From: Thermoflexales bacterium
GTDB taxonomy: Bacteria; Chloroflexota; Anaerolineae; Fen-1058
Assembly (NCBI GenBank): GCA_030834825.1
Contig: JAUQXC010000160.1
Location: 1-37,862 of the forward strand
Direction of reading: 5' to 3'
DNA length: 37,862 nt
Each line of letters opens with the position of its first letter. Within the stretch, counting starts at the first letter, position 1. Both the position numbers and the translations under genes were made by a program. This document shows, piece after piece, positions 14,691 through 22,811 of this stretch. Under the pieces are notes generated by a model, which saw only the letters and a list, made by a program, of their open reading frames with translations, had not been told where the DNA came from and ran no database searches.

Positions 14691-15632
14691 ATGAGTGATG
14701 CAGCGGAGCCTGTCGCTCCAAAATCCAAAACCCAAAACCCAAAACTGGAAAGTAACAACCAGCCACTCCCGTTTTCATTGTCGGTAATGGTCGAGAGTCT
14801 ACTGTTCGTCGCCAGCGAACCGGTGCCCGTCACTCAGATCGCCGAAGCGCTTGAGGTGAAACTGGCCGAGGTGGAGCAGGCCCTGACGGAGTTGAACACC
14901 GAGATCGTGGCGCGGGGTGTGCGCGTGCAGCGCAAAGGCGACAAGGTGCAGCTGACGACCCAGCCCGAATGCGCGCCCTACGTCGAAAAATTCCTGGGCC
15001 TCGATCTGACCACGCGCCTCTCCAAGCCGGCGCTGGAAACGCTGGCCATTATCGCCTATCAGCAGCCGGTGACGCGGGCGCAGATCGAGCACGTGCGCGG
15101 CGTGAATTGCGATGGCGTGCTTTCGACGTTGTTGAATCGCGGCTTGATCGAAGAGGTGGGGCGTTTGGAAACGGCCGGCCGGCCCATTCAATACGGCACG
15201 ACCTTTGCCTTTTTGCAGCATTTTGGCCTGCGCGGCCTGGAGGATATGCCCTCGTTGCAGCCGGAAGAGGCGGTGGCCTTGGAGGCGCTGGCTGAGCAGG
15301 GGCAAGCGATTGCCGTCGATCTGGCGGTGCCCGCCGATCGAGTTGCCAGTGAAGCTGCTGGGGTTGCGTCCACCCCCGATCATGCTCTCACGCCGATTGA
15401 GACGCAGCTAGCCTTACTAAGTGATGAAGCGCCGCGACTCGACCAGGTGGCGGTGGTTGCCGAACAAGTGGATGTCAGTGCCGAGCCGGAAGCGCCGAGT
15501 GTTGAAGCGCTGGAAGCCGATCGGGTGATTGAAGCGCACGTGACGGTTGATCTCACCCCCGATCAATCTGAGGACGCGATCGAGCCACAAGCTACTGCTG
15601 AAGATTCCCCCCACGAAACCGCCGCGCTCTGA
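14691..15632 (+). CDS. scpB: Segregation and condensation protein B
   Basis: A 313-residue protein with a full ScpB core of two winged-helix domains (about residues 29-200): VESLLFVASEPVPVTQIAEAL, then LSKPALETLAIIAYQQPVTRAQIEHVRGVNCDGVLSTLLNRGLIEEVGR and the AGRPIQYGTT hairpin. ScpB binds ScpA and SMC in the condensin complex that compacts and segregates chromosomes. The last 110 residues are an acidic, Glu/Val/Ala-rich tail that is probably disordered. The first 28 residues are a repeat-encoded polar stretch; ATG 14787 just before VESLLFVASEP is an alternative start. scpA, often adjacent, is not in the window, and the gene has its own promoter. Confidence 0.92.
   Translation: MSDAAEPVAPKSKTQNPKLESNNQPLPFSLSVMVESLLFVASEPVPVTQIAEALEVKLAEVEQALTELNTEIVARGVRVQRKGDKVQLTTQPECAPYVEKFLGLDLTTRLSKPALETLAIIAYQQPVTRAQIEHVRGVNCDGVLSTLLNRGLIEEVGRLETAGRPIQYGTTFAFLQHFGLRGLEDMPSLQPEEAVALEALAEQGQAIAVDLAVPADRVASEAAGVASTPDHALTPIETQLALLSDEAPRLDQVAVVAEQVDVSAEPEAPSVEALEADRVIEAHVTVDLTPDQSEDAIEPQATAEDSPHETAAL
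14717..14744 (+). repeat. Heptamer tract in the scpB N-terminal codons
   Basis: Four units of seven bases (TCCAAAA twice, CCCAAAA twice) encode the polar PKSKTQNPK stretch ahead of the conserved ScpB core. The AT-rich words stand out from the GC-rich surroundings and resemble short tandem repeats from intergenic DNA. Confidence 0.65.
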
Positions 15633-15778
15633 TCGCAGCCGCTTAATCCGTTGTTGGGCTGCTGATTTTCTGTGTGGACCTGGAGCGTAGGATGTGCTGA
15701 GCAATAAGCAAGTCGAATCTGTACCAAATGAAACACGTCAGAAGATGCTGGTAAAGTGAGTTTTCATCAAGAGGACAT

Positions 15779-16201
15779 ATGCCTGAAATTACCCCTTTGG
15801 TTTGCACCGCCTGTGGTAGTCAACTTAAGCCAACAGAGAAAGAAGATCGTTTCATTTGCTCCAATTGTGGGACGGAGTATTTGGCGGAGCGTAATACGGC
15901 ACCGGTTTTCGTACGGGCTCAATCCCAAGACAATGTCAGTCCATCGCCAAGGGGCAAGCGGGATGCAGCCAGCGTCCTTATCGAGCTGCTGGATTGCGTG
16001 CCTGACGCCAAAAAATTGGATAGACTGCTTGACCCCGTCAATCTACTGAAACTGCTGGTGTTGTATGGTTGGAAAGAGCAGGATTTGAAGCAGCAGCTGG
16101 CAACGGGGACAATTCCGGGTGAATTATTACTAGACCTGCTCAAACGCGAACCCAATCCAGATGTCTTGCTCACGAGTTTAGGGCGATCGAAAAGGGGCTA
16201 G
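15779..16201 (+). CDS. Zinc-ribbon protein of unknown function
   Basis: A 140-residue soluble protein. Residues 9-30 form a zinc ribbon with C9-x2-C12 and C27-x2-C30 (VCTACGSQL and ICSNCGTEY). A polar linker and a C-terminal helical part (about 65-135, with KKLDRLLDPVNLLKLLVLYGWKEQDL) follow. GAGG sits 7 bases before ATG 15779. No family name is recognised. Treble-clef or ribbon proteins of this size often contact RNA, DNA or another protein. Its stop codon is part of a terminator-like hairpin shared with the convergent maeB gene. Confidence 0.75.
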   Translation: MPEITPLVCTACGSQLKPTEKEDRFICSNCGTEYLAERNTAPVFVRAQSQDNVSPSPRGKRDAASVLIELLDCVPDAKKLDRLLDPVNLLKLLVLYGWKEQDLKQQLATGTIPGELLLDLLKREPNPDVLLTSLGRSKRG

Positions 16202-16219
16202 GCTGGTTTAACCAGCCTA
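16199..16219. terminator. Hairpin between convergent genes
   Basis: TAGGCTGGTT and AACCAGCCTA flank a single T, giving an 8-10 bp stem. It overlaps the stop codon of the zinc-ribbon gene and lies 10 bases from the maeB stop, so it could work for both strands. There is no U-tract, so its strength is uncertain. Confidence 0.5.
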
Positions 16220-16228
16220 CCCGTTGAG

Positions 16229-18475
16229 CTACAACTGCCCCTGCGCGTCGATCACCGCCACCGCCGCAATCGAAACGATTTCATCCACGTCATCGCCCGC
16301 CTGCAAGACGTGCACTGGCGCGCCCACGCCCAACAGAATCGGCCCGATCGTTTGCGCCTGGCCCAGACGTTTCATCAGTTTATAGGCCACGTTGGCCGCT
16401 TCGAGATCGGGGAAGACCAACACGTTGGCGTTCTTCACGGTACTAAACGGATAGCGCGTCTCGATCAACTCCGGCGTTATGGCCACGTCGGCCTGCATCT
16501 CACCATCGACAGCGAGTTCGGGCCGCCGCGCGCGCACGAGCTCCACCGCGTGACGCACTTTGTTGGACAGCGGATGCGGCGCGCTGCCAAAGTTGCTGAA
16601 TGAAATCAGCGCCACGCGCGGCTTCAAATTTAACTTCTCGGCCAGATCGGCCGCCAGTACGGCGATCTCGGCCAGGTCTTCTGAAGTCGGATCGATGTTC
16701 ACCGTGGCGTCGGAAAAAATGTAGACATTGTCTTTGGCAATGACAATGTAGGCGCCCGCAGCTTTGTGAACACCCGATCGGGTGTGGAAAATTTGCAGGG
16801 CGGGGCGAATGACTTCGGGATATTCATGGGTGAGACCGACCACGCAGGCATCGGCGTCGCCTTGCTGCACCATCAACAGGCCAAAGGTGTTGGCTTCGCC
16901 CGCGCGCCGTTGGGCCTGGCTCAACGTGAGGCCGCGCCGCTGCCGCAATTCGTAGAAAGCCCGGGCATATTTCGGCGTGCGATAGTCCGTGCCGGGATCG
17001 ACGACCTGCGGCGCGAAGTGCAGACCCAGCTCCTGCACCTTCCGTTGAATGATCTCAGGCCGCCCGATCAAGATCGGCTGCCCGATGGCTTCGTCGGCGA
17101 TGACCGCGGCGGCCCGCAGAATCGTCGCCTCTTCCCCTTCGGGAAAGACGAGGCGTTTCGGCGCGGCTTTCGCTTTGTTGATGATGTAACGCCGCAGCCG
17201 TACGCCGGAACCCAGACGTTCGGCCAGCCGCTCGCGGTATTCCGTGAGGTTGAGCTGCTTGCGCGCCACGCCAGAGTGCATCGCGGCTTCAGCCACGGCG
17301 GGCGAGACCCATAACATCACCCGTGGATCGAGCGGTTTGGGGATGATGTAATCGAGTCCGAACTTTAACGCCGTGAGGTTATAGGCATTCAGCACGGCAT
17401 CCGGCACATCTTCATGCGCCAGCGCAGCCAACGCCTTGGCCGCCGCAGCTTTCATCTCCTCGTTGATGGCGCGCGCCTGCACGTCGAGCGCGCCGCGAAA
17501 GATAAAGGGGAAGCCGAGTACGTTGTTCACCTGATTCGGATAATCCGATCGGCCTGTACACACGATCGCGTCCGGGCGAGCGGCACGCGCCTCCTCGTAC
17601 TTGATTTCCGGATCCGGGTTCGCCATCGCCAGGATCAGCGGCTGCGGCTTCATCGCCTTCACCATGTCCTGCGTGACGAGGTTGGCCACCGATAAGCCGA
17701 TGAACACGTCGGCCTCGACCAATGCTTCAGCCAGCGTACCCGGTTGATCGCCCTGGGCGAATTTGGCCTTCTCTGCGAACATCTCTTGCTTACGCCCGTG
17801 GTAAATCAAGCCGGCGATGTCGCACATCCAGATATTCTGCCGGGGCACACCTACCGTGACGAACATGTTGGCGGTAGCGACCGCGGCTGCGCCTGCGCCG
17901 GAAAACACGACTTTGATCGCCGCGATCGGTTTGCCGGTGATTTCCAGGTAGTTGAGCAGCGCTGCTGAGGCGATGATGGCCGTGCCATGTTGATCGTCGT
18001 GGAAGACGGGAATATCCAGCTGCTCCTGCAATGTCTTTTCGATGAAGAAACATTCCGGCGACTTGATGTCTTCCAGATTGATGCCGCCAAACGTGGGGGC
18101 GATGGCCTTGACGACTTGAATGAGGGTGTGCGGATCGTGCGAATCCACTTCGATGTCGAACACGTCCACGTCGGCGAAACGTTTGAACAACACGCCTTTG
18201 CCTTCCATCACCGGCTTCGCGGCTAACGCGCCACGATCGCCGAGGCCGAGGATGGCCGTGCCGTTGGAGATGACGGCGACCAGGTTTGCCTTCGCCGTAT
18301 ACTCATACGCCGAGTTGGCGTTGCGCTCGATCTCCAGTACAACTTCGGCCACGCCGGGTGTATACGCCAGCGACAGATCGCGCTGGGTCAACATCGGCTT
18401 GGTGGGCGTGACCTCGATCTTGCCGGGTCGTCCGCGACGATGATATTCGAGCGTTTCTTGAGCAGTGACGGCCAT
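16229..18475 (-). CDS. maeB: NADP-dependent malic enzyme with C-terminal phosphotransacetylase-like domain
   Basis: A 748-residue protein with the MaeB architecture: malic-enzyme N-terminal domain (about 15-150; [28 protein letters not shown]), NAD(P)-binding domain (about 160-400; [23 protein letters not shown]) and a phosphate-acetyltransferase-like domain (about 430-745; [23 protein letters not shown]). It decarboxylates malate to pyruvate, usually with NADP. In MaeB the acetyltransferase part acts as an acetyl-CoA-sensing regulatory domain, not an enzyme. The length is normal. GGGAAGGAC precedes ATG 18475. It is monocistronic, and a hairpin at 18503-18537 separates it from the toxin gene upstream. 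Confidence 0.95.
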   Translation of the reverse strand: MAVTAQETLEYHRRGRPGKIEVTPTKPMLTQRDLSLAYTPGVAEVVLEIERNANSAYEYTAKANLVAVISNGTAILGLGDRGALAAKPVMEGKGVLFKRFADVDVFDIEVDSHDPHTLIQVVKAIAPTFGGINLEDIKSPECFFIEKTLQEQLDIPVFHDDQHGTAIIASAALLNYLEITGKPIAAIKVVFSGAGAAAVATANMFVTVGVPRQNIWMCDIAGLIYHGRKQEMFAEKAKFAQGDQPGTLAEALVEADVFIGLSVANLVTQDMVKAMKPQPLILAMANPDPEIKYEEARAARPDAIVCTGRSDYPNQVNNVLGFPFIFRGALDVQARAINEEMKAAAAKALAALAHEDVPDAVLNAYNLTALKFGLDYIIPKPLDPRVMLWVSPAVAEAAMHSGVARKQLNLTEYRERLAERLGSGVRLRRYIINKAKAAPKRLVFPEGEEATILRAAAVIADEAIGQPILIGRPEIIQRKVQELGLHFAPQVVDPGTDYRTPKYARAFYELRQRRGLTLSQAQRRAGEANTFGLLMVQQGDADACVVGLTHEYPEVIRPALQIFHTRSGVHKAAGAYIVIAKDNVYIFSDATVNIDPTSEDLAEIAVLAADLAEKLNLKPRVALISFSNFGSAPHPLSNKVRHAVELVRARRPELAVDGEMQADVAITPELIETRYPFSTVKNANVLVFPDLEAANVAYKLMKRLGQAQTIGPILLGVGAPVHVLQAGDDVDEIVSIAAVAVIDAQGQL

Positions 18476-18502
18476 GCTAGTCCTTCCCGTGGGTTAAATG
18501 AA

Positions 18503-18537
18503 CTTGCCCGCGTTTGTCGATGACGTGCGCGGGCAAG
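18503..18537 (-). terminator. Stem-loop between yoeB and maeB
   Basis: CTTGCCCGCG and CGCGGGCAAG form a perfect 10 bp stem around a 15-base loop. It is 55 bases after the toxin stop and in the maeB leader on the minus strand. Only a weak U-rich stretch (GUUCAUUU) follows. Terminator of the toxin-antitoxin unit or a leader structure of maeB. Confidence 0.5.
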
Positions 18538-18591
18538 GTTAGCAGATTTCTATTCGCCTTATGGGAGCGGAGTGGAGAGTGAGCCGCGAAC

Positions 18592-18849
18592 CTAATAATG
18601 ATAGCGGCAAGCCAGAATTCTGATCTTGTCGTCAGACACCTGATAGATGAGCCGATGTTCACGATCGATGCGCCTTGACCAACAGCCGGTCAGCTCATGT
18701 TTCAACGGTTCGGGTTGGCCTAGGCCTTCAAATGGAATGCGCTGCGTCGCCTCAATGAGTTTGACAATGCGTAAGGCCTGCTTACGATCCTGTTGGATCC
18801 ACCAAGCTAAATCTTCAAAAGCTGCTGGATCAAATTCCAAGTTTCTCAC
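18592..18849 (-). CDS. yoeB: Txe/YoeB-family mRNA interferase toxin
   Basis: An 85-residue toxin with the RelE-fold YoeB pattern: LEFDPAAFEDLAWWIQQDRK at the start, PEPLKHELTGCWSRRIDREHRLIY in the core (acidic and arginine residues of the active site) and the terminal RYHY that carries the catalytic His-Tyr. YoeB toxins bind ribosomes and cut mRNA at the A site. GTG 18849 is chosen because it gives the usual MRNLEF opening; the longer TTG start at 18861 adds four unusual residues. The start overlaps the antitoxin end by 20 bases, so the two are translationally coupled, antitoxin first. Confidence 0.92.
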   Translation of the reverse strand: MRNLEFDPAAFEDLAWWIQQDRKQALRIVKLIEATQRIPFEGLGQPEPLKHELTGCWSRRIDREHRLIYQVSDDKIRILACRYHY

Positions 18850-19039
18850 GCGCGGCCTCAAAGGATATCCCTGTCGTGCGTTGTTTGGCCTTCAGTAACC
18901 GCTTTTTCATGGCAGGACTCTTCAATAGATAGGCCGTTTCGCGTTCGGATTGAATTTCGTGCCACAGTTTCAGGGGCACAATTACTCCTTTGGGCCGACC
19001 ATGCTTGTCTAGAACATATTGAATGTCTGTTTGGGTCAT
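18830..19039 (-). CDS. YefM/Phd-type antitoxin
   Basis: A 69-residue antitoxin directly upstream of yoeB. The opening TQTDIQYVLDKHGRPKGVIVPLKLWHEI is the Phd/YefM N-terminal DNA-binding strand-helix part (predicted-residue phrase YVLDKxGxPxGVIV). The C-terminal half, with basic KSPAMKKRLLKAKQR and a short amphipathic end, would wrap and silence the toxin. AGGAGGTG lies 4 bases before ATG 19039, a strong ribosome binding site that favours antitoxin excess. Such antitoxins normally repress their own promoter alone and more tightly with the toxin; the promoter is at 19061-19089. Confidence 0.88.
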   Translation of the reverse strand: MTQTDIQYVLDKHGRPKGVIVPLKLWHEIQSERETAYLLKSPAMKKRLLKAKQRTTGISFEAAREKLGI

Positions 19040-19060
19040 CTGGCACCTCCTGCTACCAGA

Positions 19061-19089
19061 AGTATATCAGCAGCTGTGACCAATTGCAA
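19061..19089 (-). promoter_or_regulatory. Promoter of the toxin-antitoxin operon
   Basis: On the minus strand, TTGCAA (19089-19084) and TATACT (19066-19061) are separated by exactly 17 bases. Transcription would start about 15 bases before the antitoxin start codon. This is one of the best sigma-70-like matches in the window. Confidence 0.65.
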
Positions 19090-19146
19090 TAAGTCGTGGC
19101 ATGCATGCTTACTTCTCCCTAAAAGGGAGGCGAATTCATCTCCGGT

Positions 19147-19166
19147 TGTATAATCTTAATTATACA
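19147..19166. promoter_or_regulatory. AT-rich perfect dyad (operator/promoter candidate)
   Basis: TGTATAAT, a CTTA spacer and ATTATACA form a perfect 8-4-8 dyad that is very AT-rich against the GC-rich background. It contains TATAAT on both strands and lies 54 bases before the ceramidase-like gene. It could be a -10 element, a repressor site, or both. Confidence 0.5.
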
Positions 19167-19219
19167 GCCGGCCCGGATCAACCGCTTAATCTCACTCACT
19201 TATTCAATGAGTATCACGT

Positions 19220-20068
19220 ATGCCACCTCTGCGCCCCTTCATTCGACCCTGCGTGCTGTTCTTGCTGATCACGTTGGCGCTCATCCCCTTGCGTTGGCTG
19301 CCGGCTCCCTGGGATTCATGGCGAGCGGCGACCTGCCTGCCCGACGCCTGTTTCTGCGAAGCGATCGGCGCTGGCTTCATCCGCCAGCCGATCGCTACCT
19401 GGTCGAACCTGGCGTTTGTGCTGGTAGGTCTGTTGATTCTGGAAGACGTACTGTGGTCCTCATCCACCCGCTTGAACTTGTTGGCCCAACGGCGAACGTA
19501 TGGCGTGGTCTATGCTTGCGCCGCCATCCTCATCGGCCTCGGCTCGTGGTTCTATCATACTTCGTTGACATTCGTCGGCCAGTGGTTCGATGTGATGGGG
19601 ATGTACTTGCTAGGGACGTTCATGGTGTTGTACAACGTGACACGGTTGCGACCATTGAGTAATCGCGCCTTTGTCGTGAGCTATGTGTGGTTCAACCTCG
19701 CCTTGGGACTCGGCCTGATCAGCGTGCCGGAGTTGCGGCGCTATCTGTTCGGTGGGTTGCTGTTGATCGCAATCGCGTTGGAGGTGATCTTACGACGGCA
19801 CAGAAGAAACGGGGTTTCTCCATCTGGCGGGGAATGGCTGACGGAAAGTAGCCCCCCGATTTCCGGCAGTCCCAGATACTTCATTGCTGCGTTAGTGATC
19901 TATCTTCTGGCGCAGATTATCTGGACGCTCGATCTTAATCGTATCATCTGTGATCCCGACAGCCTGCTGCAAGGTCATGCCGTCTGGCACGGGCTGACCG
20001 CGCTCGCGGTTGGGCTGGTGTACTGGCATTATCGGTCGGAAGCAGCCGTGAGCACGGCTACAACGTGA
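19220..20068 (+). CDS. Ceramidase-like (CREST superfamily) membrane hydrolase
   Basis: A 282-residue protein with about seven membrane segments. The CREST/alkaline-ceramidase zinc site is readable: S109 and H113 (GSWFYH), D124 (QWFDVMGMY) and H253-x3-H257 (QGHAVWHGL). The start also fits the family (CLPDACFCEAIGAGFIRQPIATWSNLAF). Such enzymes are zinc-dependent hydrolases of amide bonds in lipids; the bacterial substrate is unknown. Residues about 194-219 form a polar stretch encoded by a palindromic repeat insertion between two membrane segments, which is absent from the fold logic. The 3' end overlaps the convergent precorrin-2 dehydrogenase gene by 11 bases. Confidence 0.85.
   Translation: MPPLRPFIRPCVLFLLITLALIPLRWLPAPWDSWRAATCLPDACFCEAIGAGFIRQPIATWSNLAFVLVGLLILEDVLWSSSTRLNLLAQRRTYGVVYACAAILIGLGSWFYHTSLTFVGQWFDVMGMYLLGTFMVLYNVTRLRPLSNRAFVVSYVWFNLALGLGLISVPELRRYLFGGLLLIAIALEVILRRHRRNGVSPSGGEWLTESSPPISGSPRYFIAALVIYLLAQIIWTLDLNRIICDPDSLLQGHAVWHGLTALAVGLVYWHYRSEAAVSTATT
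19805..19819. repeat. GAAACCGGGTTTCT-type palindrome inside the ceramidase-like gene
   Basis: AGAAAC, GGG, GTTTCT. The same core forms the inverted repeat at 7954-8011. It begins a polar, in-frame stretch of about 26 codons that looks inserted. Confidence 0.6.
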
Positions 20069-20693
20069 TCCCAGTGATTTCGGCAATCCGCCGGCGGGCC
20101 GCGGCTTCGTTTCCCTGCCGCAACAGCGCCAGAATATCGGCATCGACCAGCTGATACCAGATCGCTTTGCGTTGCGCAAAATCGGCGTGGCGGGCGGCCA
20201 GCGGTTCCCGCAGTTCACCGGCCAGCTGCAGAAAGCGCACATATTCCTGCCCCAACGCGCGTTCGAGCTCTTCGCGCAGCCGCACCGCTAACGCGGGCGC
20301 TTTGCCGCCGGTCGAAATGGCGACGGTCAGATCGCCGCGCCGCAACAGTGCAGGCGCGATGAAAGTGCAATGCGGCGTATCGTCGACAATGTTAACGAGG
20401 ATGTGCCGATCCTGCGCCTCTTGCCATACTTGTTCGTTGATGGCGCGATCGTCGGTGGCTCCGATGACGAGAAACGCGCCGGCCAGATCGCCGGGTTGAT
20501 ATTCACGCGCGCAGTAAGTCACGCGCTGCGCCGTGACCAGCGCTTGCAGTCCCTGCGTCAGCGTCGGCGTGATCAGGGTCACACGGGCTTCCGCTTGCAA
20601 CAGTCCATGCACCTTGCCCTCGGCGACCGGGCCACCCCCGATGACCAGGCAGCGTTGTTGTTGCAGATTGAGCGAGATCGGATAGTAGTTCAT
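20058..20693 (-). CDS. Precorrin-2 dehydrogenase / sirohydrochlorin ferrochelatase (siroheme synthase N-terminal type)
   Basis: A 211-residue protein of the SirC/Met8/CysG-N type. It opens with YYPISLNLQQQRCLVIGGGPVAEGKV, the strand and NAD-binding glycine motif, and contains GATDDRAINEQV and NIVDDTPHCTFIAPALLRRGDLTVAISTGGKAPALAVRLREELE, all family hallmarks. It oxidises precorrin-2 to sirohydrochlorin with NAD and, in bifunctional members, inserts iron to make siroheme. ATG 20693 is used; the track ORF is longer by 61 non-homologous residues that lie in the cysH gene. It is last in the sulfur operon, 10 bases after cysH, and would complete the cofactor needed by the sulfite reductase. Confidence 0.92.
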   Translation of the reverse strand: MNYYPISLNLQQQRCLVIGGGPVAEGKVHGLLQAEARVTLITPTLTQGLQALVTAQRVTYCAREYQPGDLAGAFLVIGATDDRAINEQVWQEAQDRHILVNIVDDTPHCTFIAPALLRRGDLTVAISTGGKAPALAVRLREELERALGQEYVRFLQLAGELREPLAARHADFAQRKAIWYQLVDADILALLRQGNEAAARRRIAEITGITL

Positions 20694-20703
20694 GCTCAAG
20701 CTG

Positions 20704-21477
20704 CTAAGCGGCGGGCGATTCAGGGGGCAGCTGCAAATGAATGCCGCATTCGGTTTTAGTGTGGCCCGCCCACCGGCCCGATCGCGGATCGGCGCCTGGC
20801 AGCACGGCATGGGTGCACGGCCAACAGCCGAGGCTGGGGTAGCCCCGATCGTGCAATGGATTGTAGGGCAAACCATGTTCCAGCAAATACGTCCAGACTT
20901 GTTTGGACGTCCAGCCGGCCAGCGGATTGATCTTCACCAGTTGATTCGTTAAATCCCATTCGACCAGATCGGCGTTGGCGCGGGCGGCGGTTTGATCGCG
21001 GCGAATGGCCGTAATCCAGGCGCGCTTGTCCGACAAAAACCGGCGCAGCGGTTCCACCTTGCGCAGGCGGCAGCAGCGATCGGGCTGCTTGGCCCACAGC
21101 TCCGGCTCGTGGCGGCGTGCCTGATCGTTCAATGACAGCTCGCCGCGAACACGCGTGAAGCGCAGGCCCAGACGCTTTTCCAACTTGTCGCGCAGCTCGT
21201 AGGTTTCTGGAAAGAGCAGATCGGTGTCCAGATAAAACACCGTGGTCTGCGGTGCGATCTGCGCCAGGATGTGCAGCAGCACGATCCCTTCCGGCCCGAA
21301 GCCGGTCGCCATGACTAGATCAGCCCCAAAGATTTCAGACCCCCAGCGGATAAGGTCGTGGGGGGGGCTGGAGTCAAATTGCTGACTGATGGCTTTCAGT
21401 CGTTCAGGCGCCCATTCGTTGAAGGTCTTCTCGGATATCAAAGAGTTGATCAGCATAGTCGTGTCCCGTTGGTTCAT
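20704..21477 (-). CDS. cysH: Phosphoadenylylsulfate/adenylylsulfate reductase, [4Fe-4S] type
   Basis: A 257-residue PAPS/APS reductase. TGFGPEGIVLLHIL carries the nucleotide-binding loop, RCCRLRK (C135, C136) and GCWPC (C218, C221) supply the four cysteines of a [4Fe-4S] cluster, and KTECGIH (C244) is the catalytic cysteine that takes the sulfonyl group. The cluster is the mark of APS-using or dual enzymes; PAPS-only enzymes lack it, so APS is the likely substrate and the product is sulfite. The listed start overlaps cobA by 74 bases; ATG 21456 would shorten the overlap to 53. Sulfurylase and transporter genes are not in the window. Confidence 0.93.
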   Translation of the reverse strand: MNQRDTTMLINSLISEKTFNEWAPERLKAISQQFDSSPPHDLIRWGSEIFGADLVMATGFGPEGIVLLHILAQIAPQTTVFYLDTDLLFPETYELRDKLEKRLGLRFTRVRGELSLNDQARRHEPELWAKQPDRCCRLRKVEPLRRFLSDKRAWITAIRRDQTAARANADLVEWDLTNQLVKINPLAGWTSKQVWTYLLEHGLPYNPLHDRGYPSLGCWPCTHAVLPGADPRSGRWAGHTKTECGIHLQLPPESPAA

Positions 21478-22195
21478 ACCAATTCAGCGTTGGGTGGAAC
21501 TTCACCACTTCGCCGGCGATGAAGAGGGCCGGAGGTTGGAGCGGCTGCGCTTTAGCGGCGATGTCTTGCAGCGTGCCGCTGATGATCACTTGTTCCGGCG
21601 TGGTGCCGCGATAGATCACGGCCGCCGGTAGATCGGCCGCAAAACCGTGGGCGATGAGCTGCCGGGTGATCTCGGCCAGATGCTGGACGCACATCAAACC
21701 AATCAACGTGCCCTGCCGGGGCAGCGCCGCGTAATCGATCGCAGTCTCGTCGGCGGTCTGGCCAGTGATGACCGTGAACGAGCGCGCCACATCACGATGG
21801 GTGACCGGAATGCCGGCATAAGCGGGCACTGCCAGCGCGCTGCTCACCCCCGGCACCACCTCGAACGAAATACCGGCCTGCACCAACGCCTCGCACTCTT
21901 CGCCACCGCGCCCAAACACAAAGGGATCGCCGCCTTTCAAACGCACGACGATCTTACCGGCCCGTGCCTTTTCGATCAGCAGCGCGATGATGGCGCTTTG
22001 TGGATAACGCTGCTGTGCCGGTTCTTTGCCTACGTCGATCAACTCGGCCTGCAGCGGAACCTCGTACAGTAGCTCCGGTGCGATCAAGCGATCGTACAGC
22101 ACGACATCGGCGCGGCGCAGGCAATGCAGTCCCTTCACCGTGATTAACCCCGGATCACCCGGCCCACCGCCGACGAGATAAACCATGCCCGTCAT
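21404..22195 (-). CDS. cobA: Uroporphyrinogen-III C-methyltransferase
   Basis: A 263-residue SUMT. It shows the family signatures VYLVGGGPGDPGLITVKGLHCL, ADVVLYDRLI, VRLKGGDPFVFGRGGEE and VVPGVSSALAVPAYAGIPVTHR, and ends in HPTLNWYEP before a short extra tail that overlaps cysH. It adds two methyl groups from S-adenosylmethionine to uroporphyrinogen III to give precorrin-2. Here it serves siroheme for Sir, because the dehydrogenase and Sir are in the same operon. GAGGCG precedes ATG 22195; ATG 22186 is a close alternative. The gap to the upstream gene is 19 bases. Confidence 0.94.
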   Translation of the reverse strand: MTGMVYLVGGGPGDPGLITVKGLHCLRRADVVLYDRLIAPELLYEVPLQAELIDVGKEPAQQRYPQSAIIALLIEKARAGKIVVRLKGGDPFVFGRGGEECEALVQAGISFEVVPGVSSALAVPAYAGIPVTHRDVARSFTVITGQTADETAIDYAALPRQGTLIGLMCVQHLAEITRQLIAHGFAADLPAAVIYRGTTPEQVIISGTLQDIAAKAQPLQPPALFIAGEVVKFHPTLNWYEPTGHDYADQLFDIREDLQRMGA

Positions 22196-22214
22196 GCGCC
22201 TCGCCTCTTCCGGC

Positions 22215-22799
22215 TCAAGCCGGCATGCGCTCTGCGGCGAGGTTTTGCAGGAGCGTCGTCACGGTGATCGGCGTGACGCTCTTGACGCTGAGGGTCAACC
22301 GTTCCCGTGGATCGCCACTGATCCGATTGAGCGTGTAAGCGGCCTGACCATACAACCGTTCGAGAGGTTCTTGTAAAGTCGGGCGCAGGGCCTCCAGCGT
22401 CTTCGGGGTGTTGGGCGCCAATAAGCGATCGTTGAAGGTGAGCTGCACTTCACTGCCGCTAAACTTGAGGCCGTTCTCGTGTTCAAGCCGCCGGCACGCC
22501 AGCAGCGTGGCGCGCATGGTCTCACACAACCGATCAGCGATCGACCCCATCAAGGCAGCCTTATGACTGTACAACAAGCCCAGTCGCCCGTCAGTCTGAT
22601 CGAGGCTGTAGTTGGCCGCATGACCGATCAACACCACACCCGGGCCGTTGACCGTGTGACGATAATCGGCCACATCGATCAGCAAGTCATCCGTGAGGTG
22701 GCGCTGGATCCAGTTGTTGAAGATGCCGATGAAGGGTTCCAGATCGATCGGGCCTGGTGAAGCAACAAAGACTTTAACGTTGAGATGTTGCAGATCCAT
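22215..22799 (-). CDS. Unknown protein in the sulfite-reduction operon
   Basis: A 194-residue soluble protein with no signal peptide or membrane segment and no family I can name. Visible features are an N-terminal strand VKVFVASPGPIDLEPFIGIFNNWIQ, a central HTVNGPGVVLIGHAANYSLDQTDGRLGLLYSHKA stretch and a long helical middle. It lies 12 bases after sir and 19 before cobA, inside one operon, so a role in sulfite reductase assembly, siroheme delivery or electron supply is plausible. The mixed alpha/beta look and the GPG/GHAANY loop suggest a small enzyme or cofactor-binding protein. The start codon follows GGAG at a normal distance. Confidence 0.7.
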   Translation of the reverse strand: MDLQHLNVKVFVASPGPIDLEPFIGIFNNWIQRHLTDDLLIDVADYRHTVNGPGVVLIGHAANYSLDQTDGRLGLLYSHKAALMGSIADRLCETMRATLLACRRLEHENGLKFSGSEVQLTFNDRLLAPNTPKTLEALRPTLQEPLERLYGQAAYTLNRISGDPRERLTLSVKSVTPITVTTLLQNLAAERMPA

Positions 22800-22811
22800 G
22801 GCTTACTCCTG

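Noticed and set aside
20694-20876. N-terminal extension of the precorrin-2 dehydrogenase ORF
   Set aside because: These 61 residues lie out of frame in the cysH 3' end; the family opening begins at ATG 20693.
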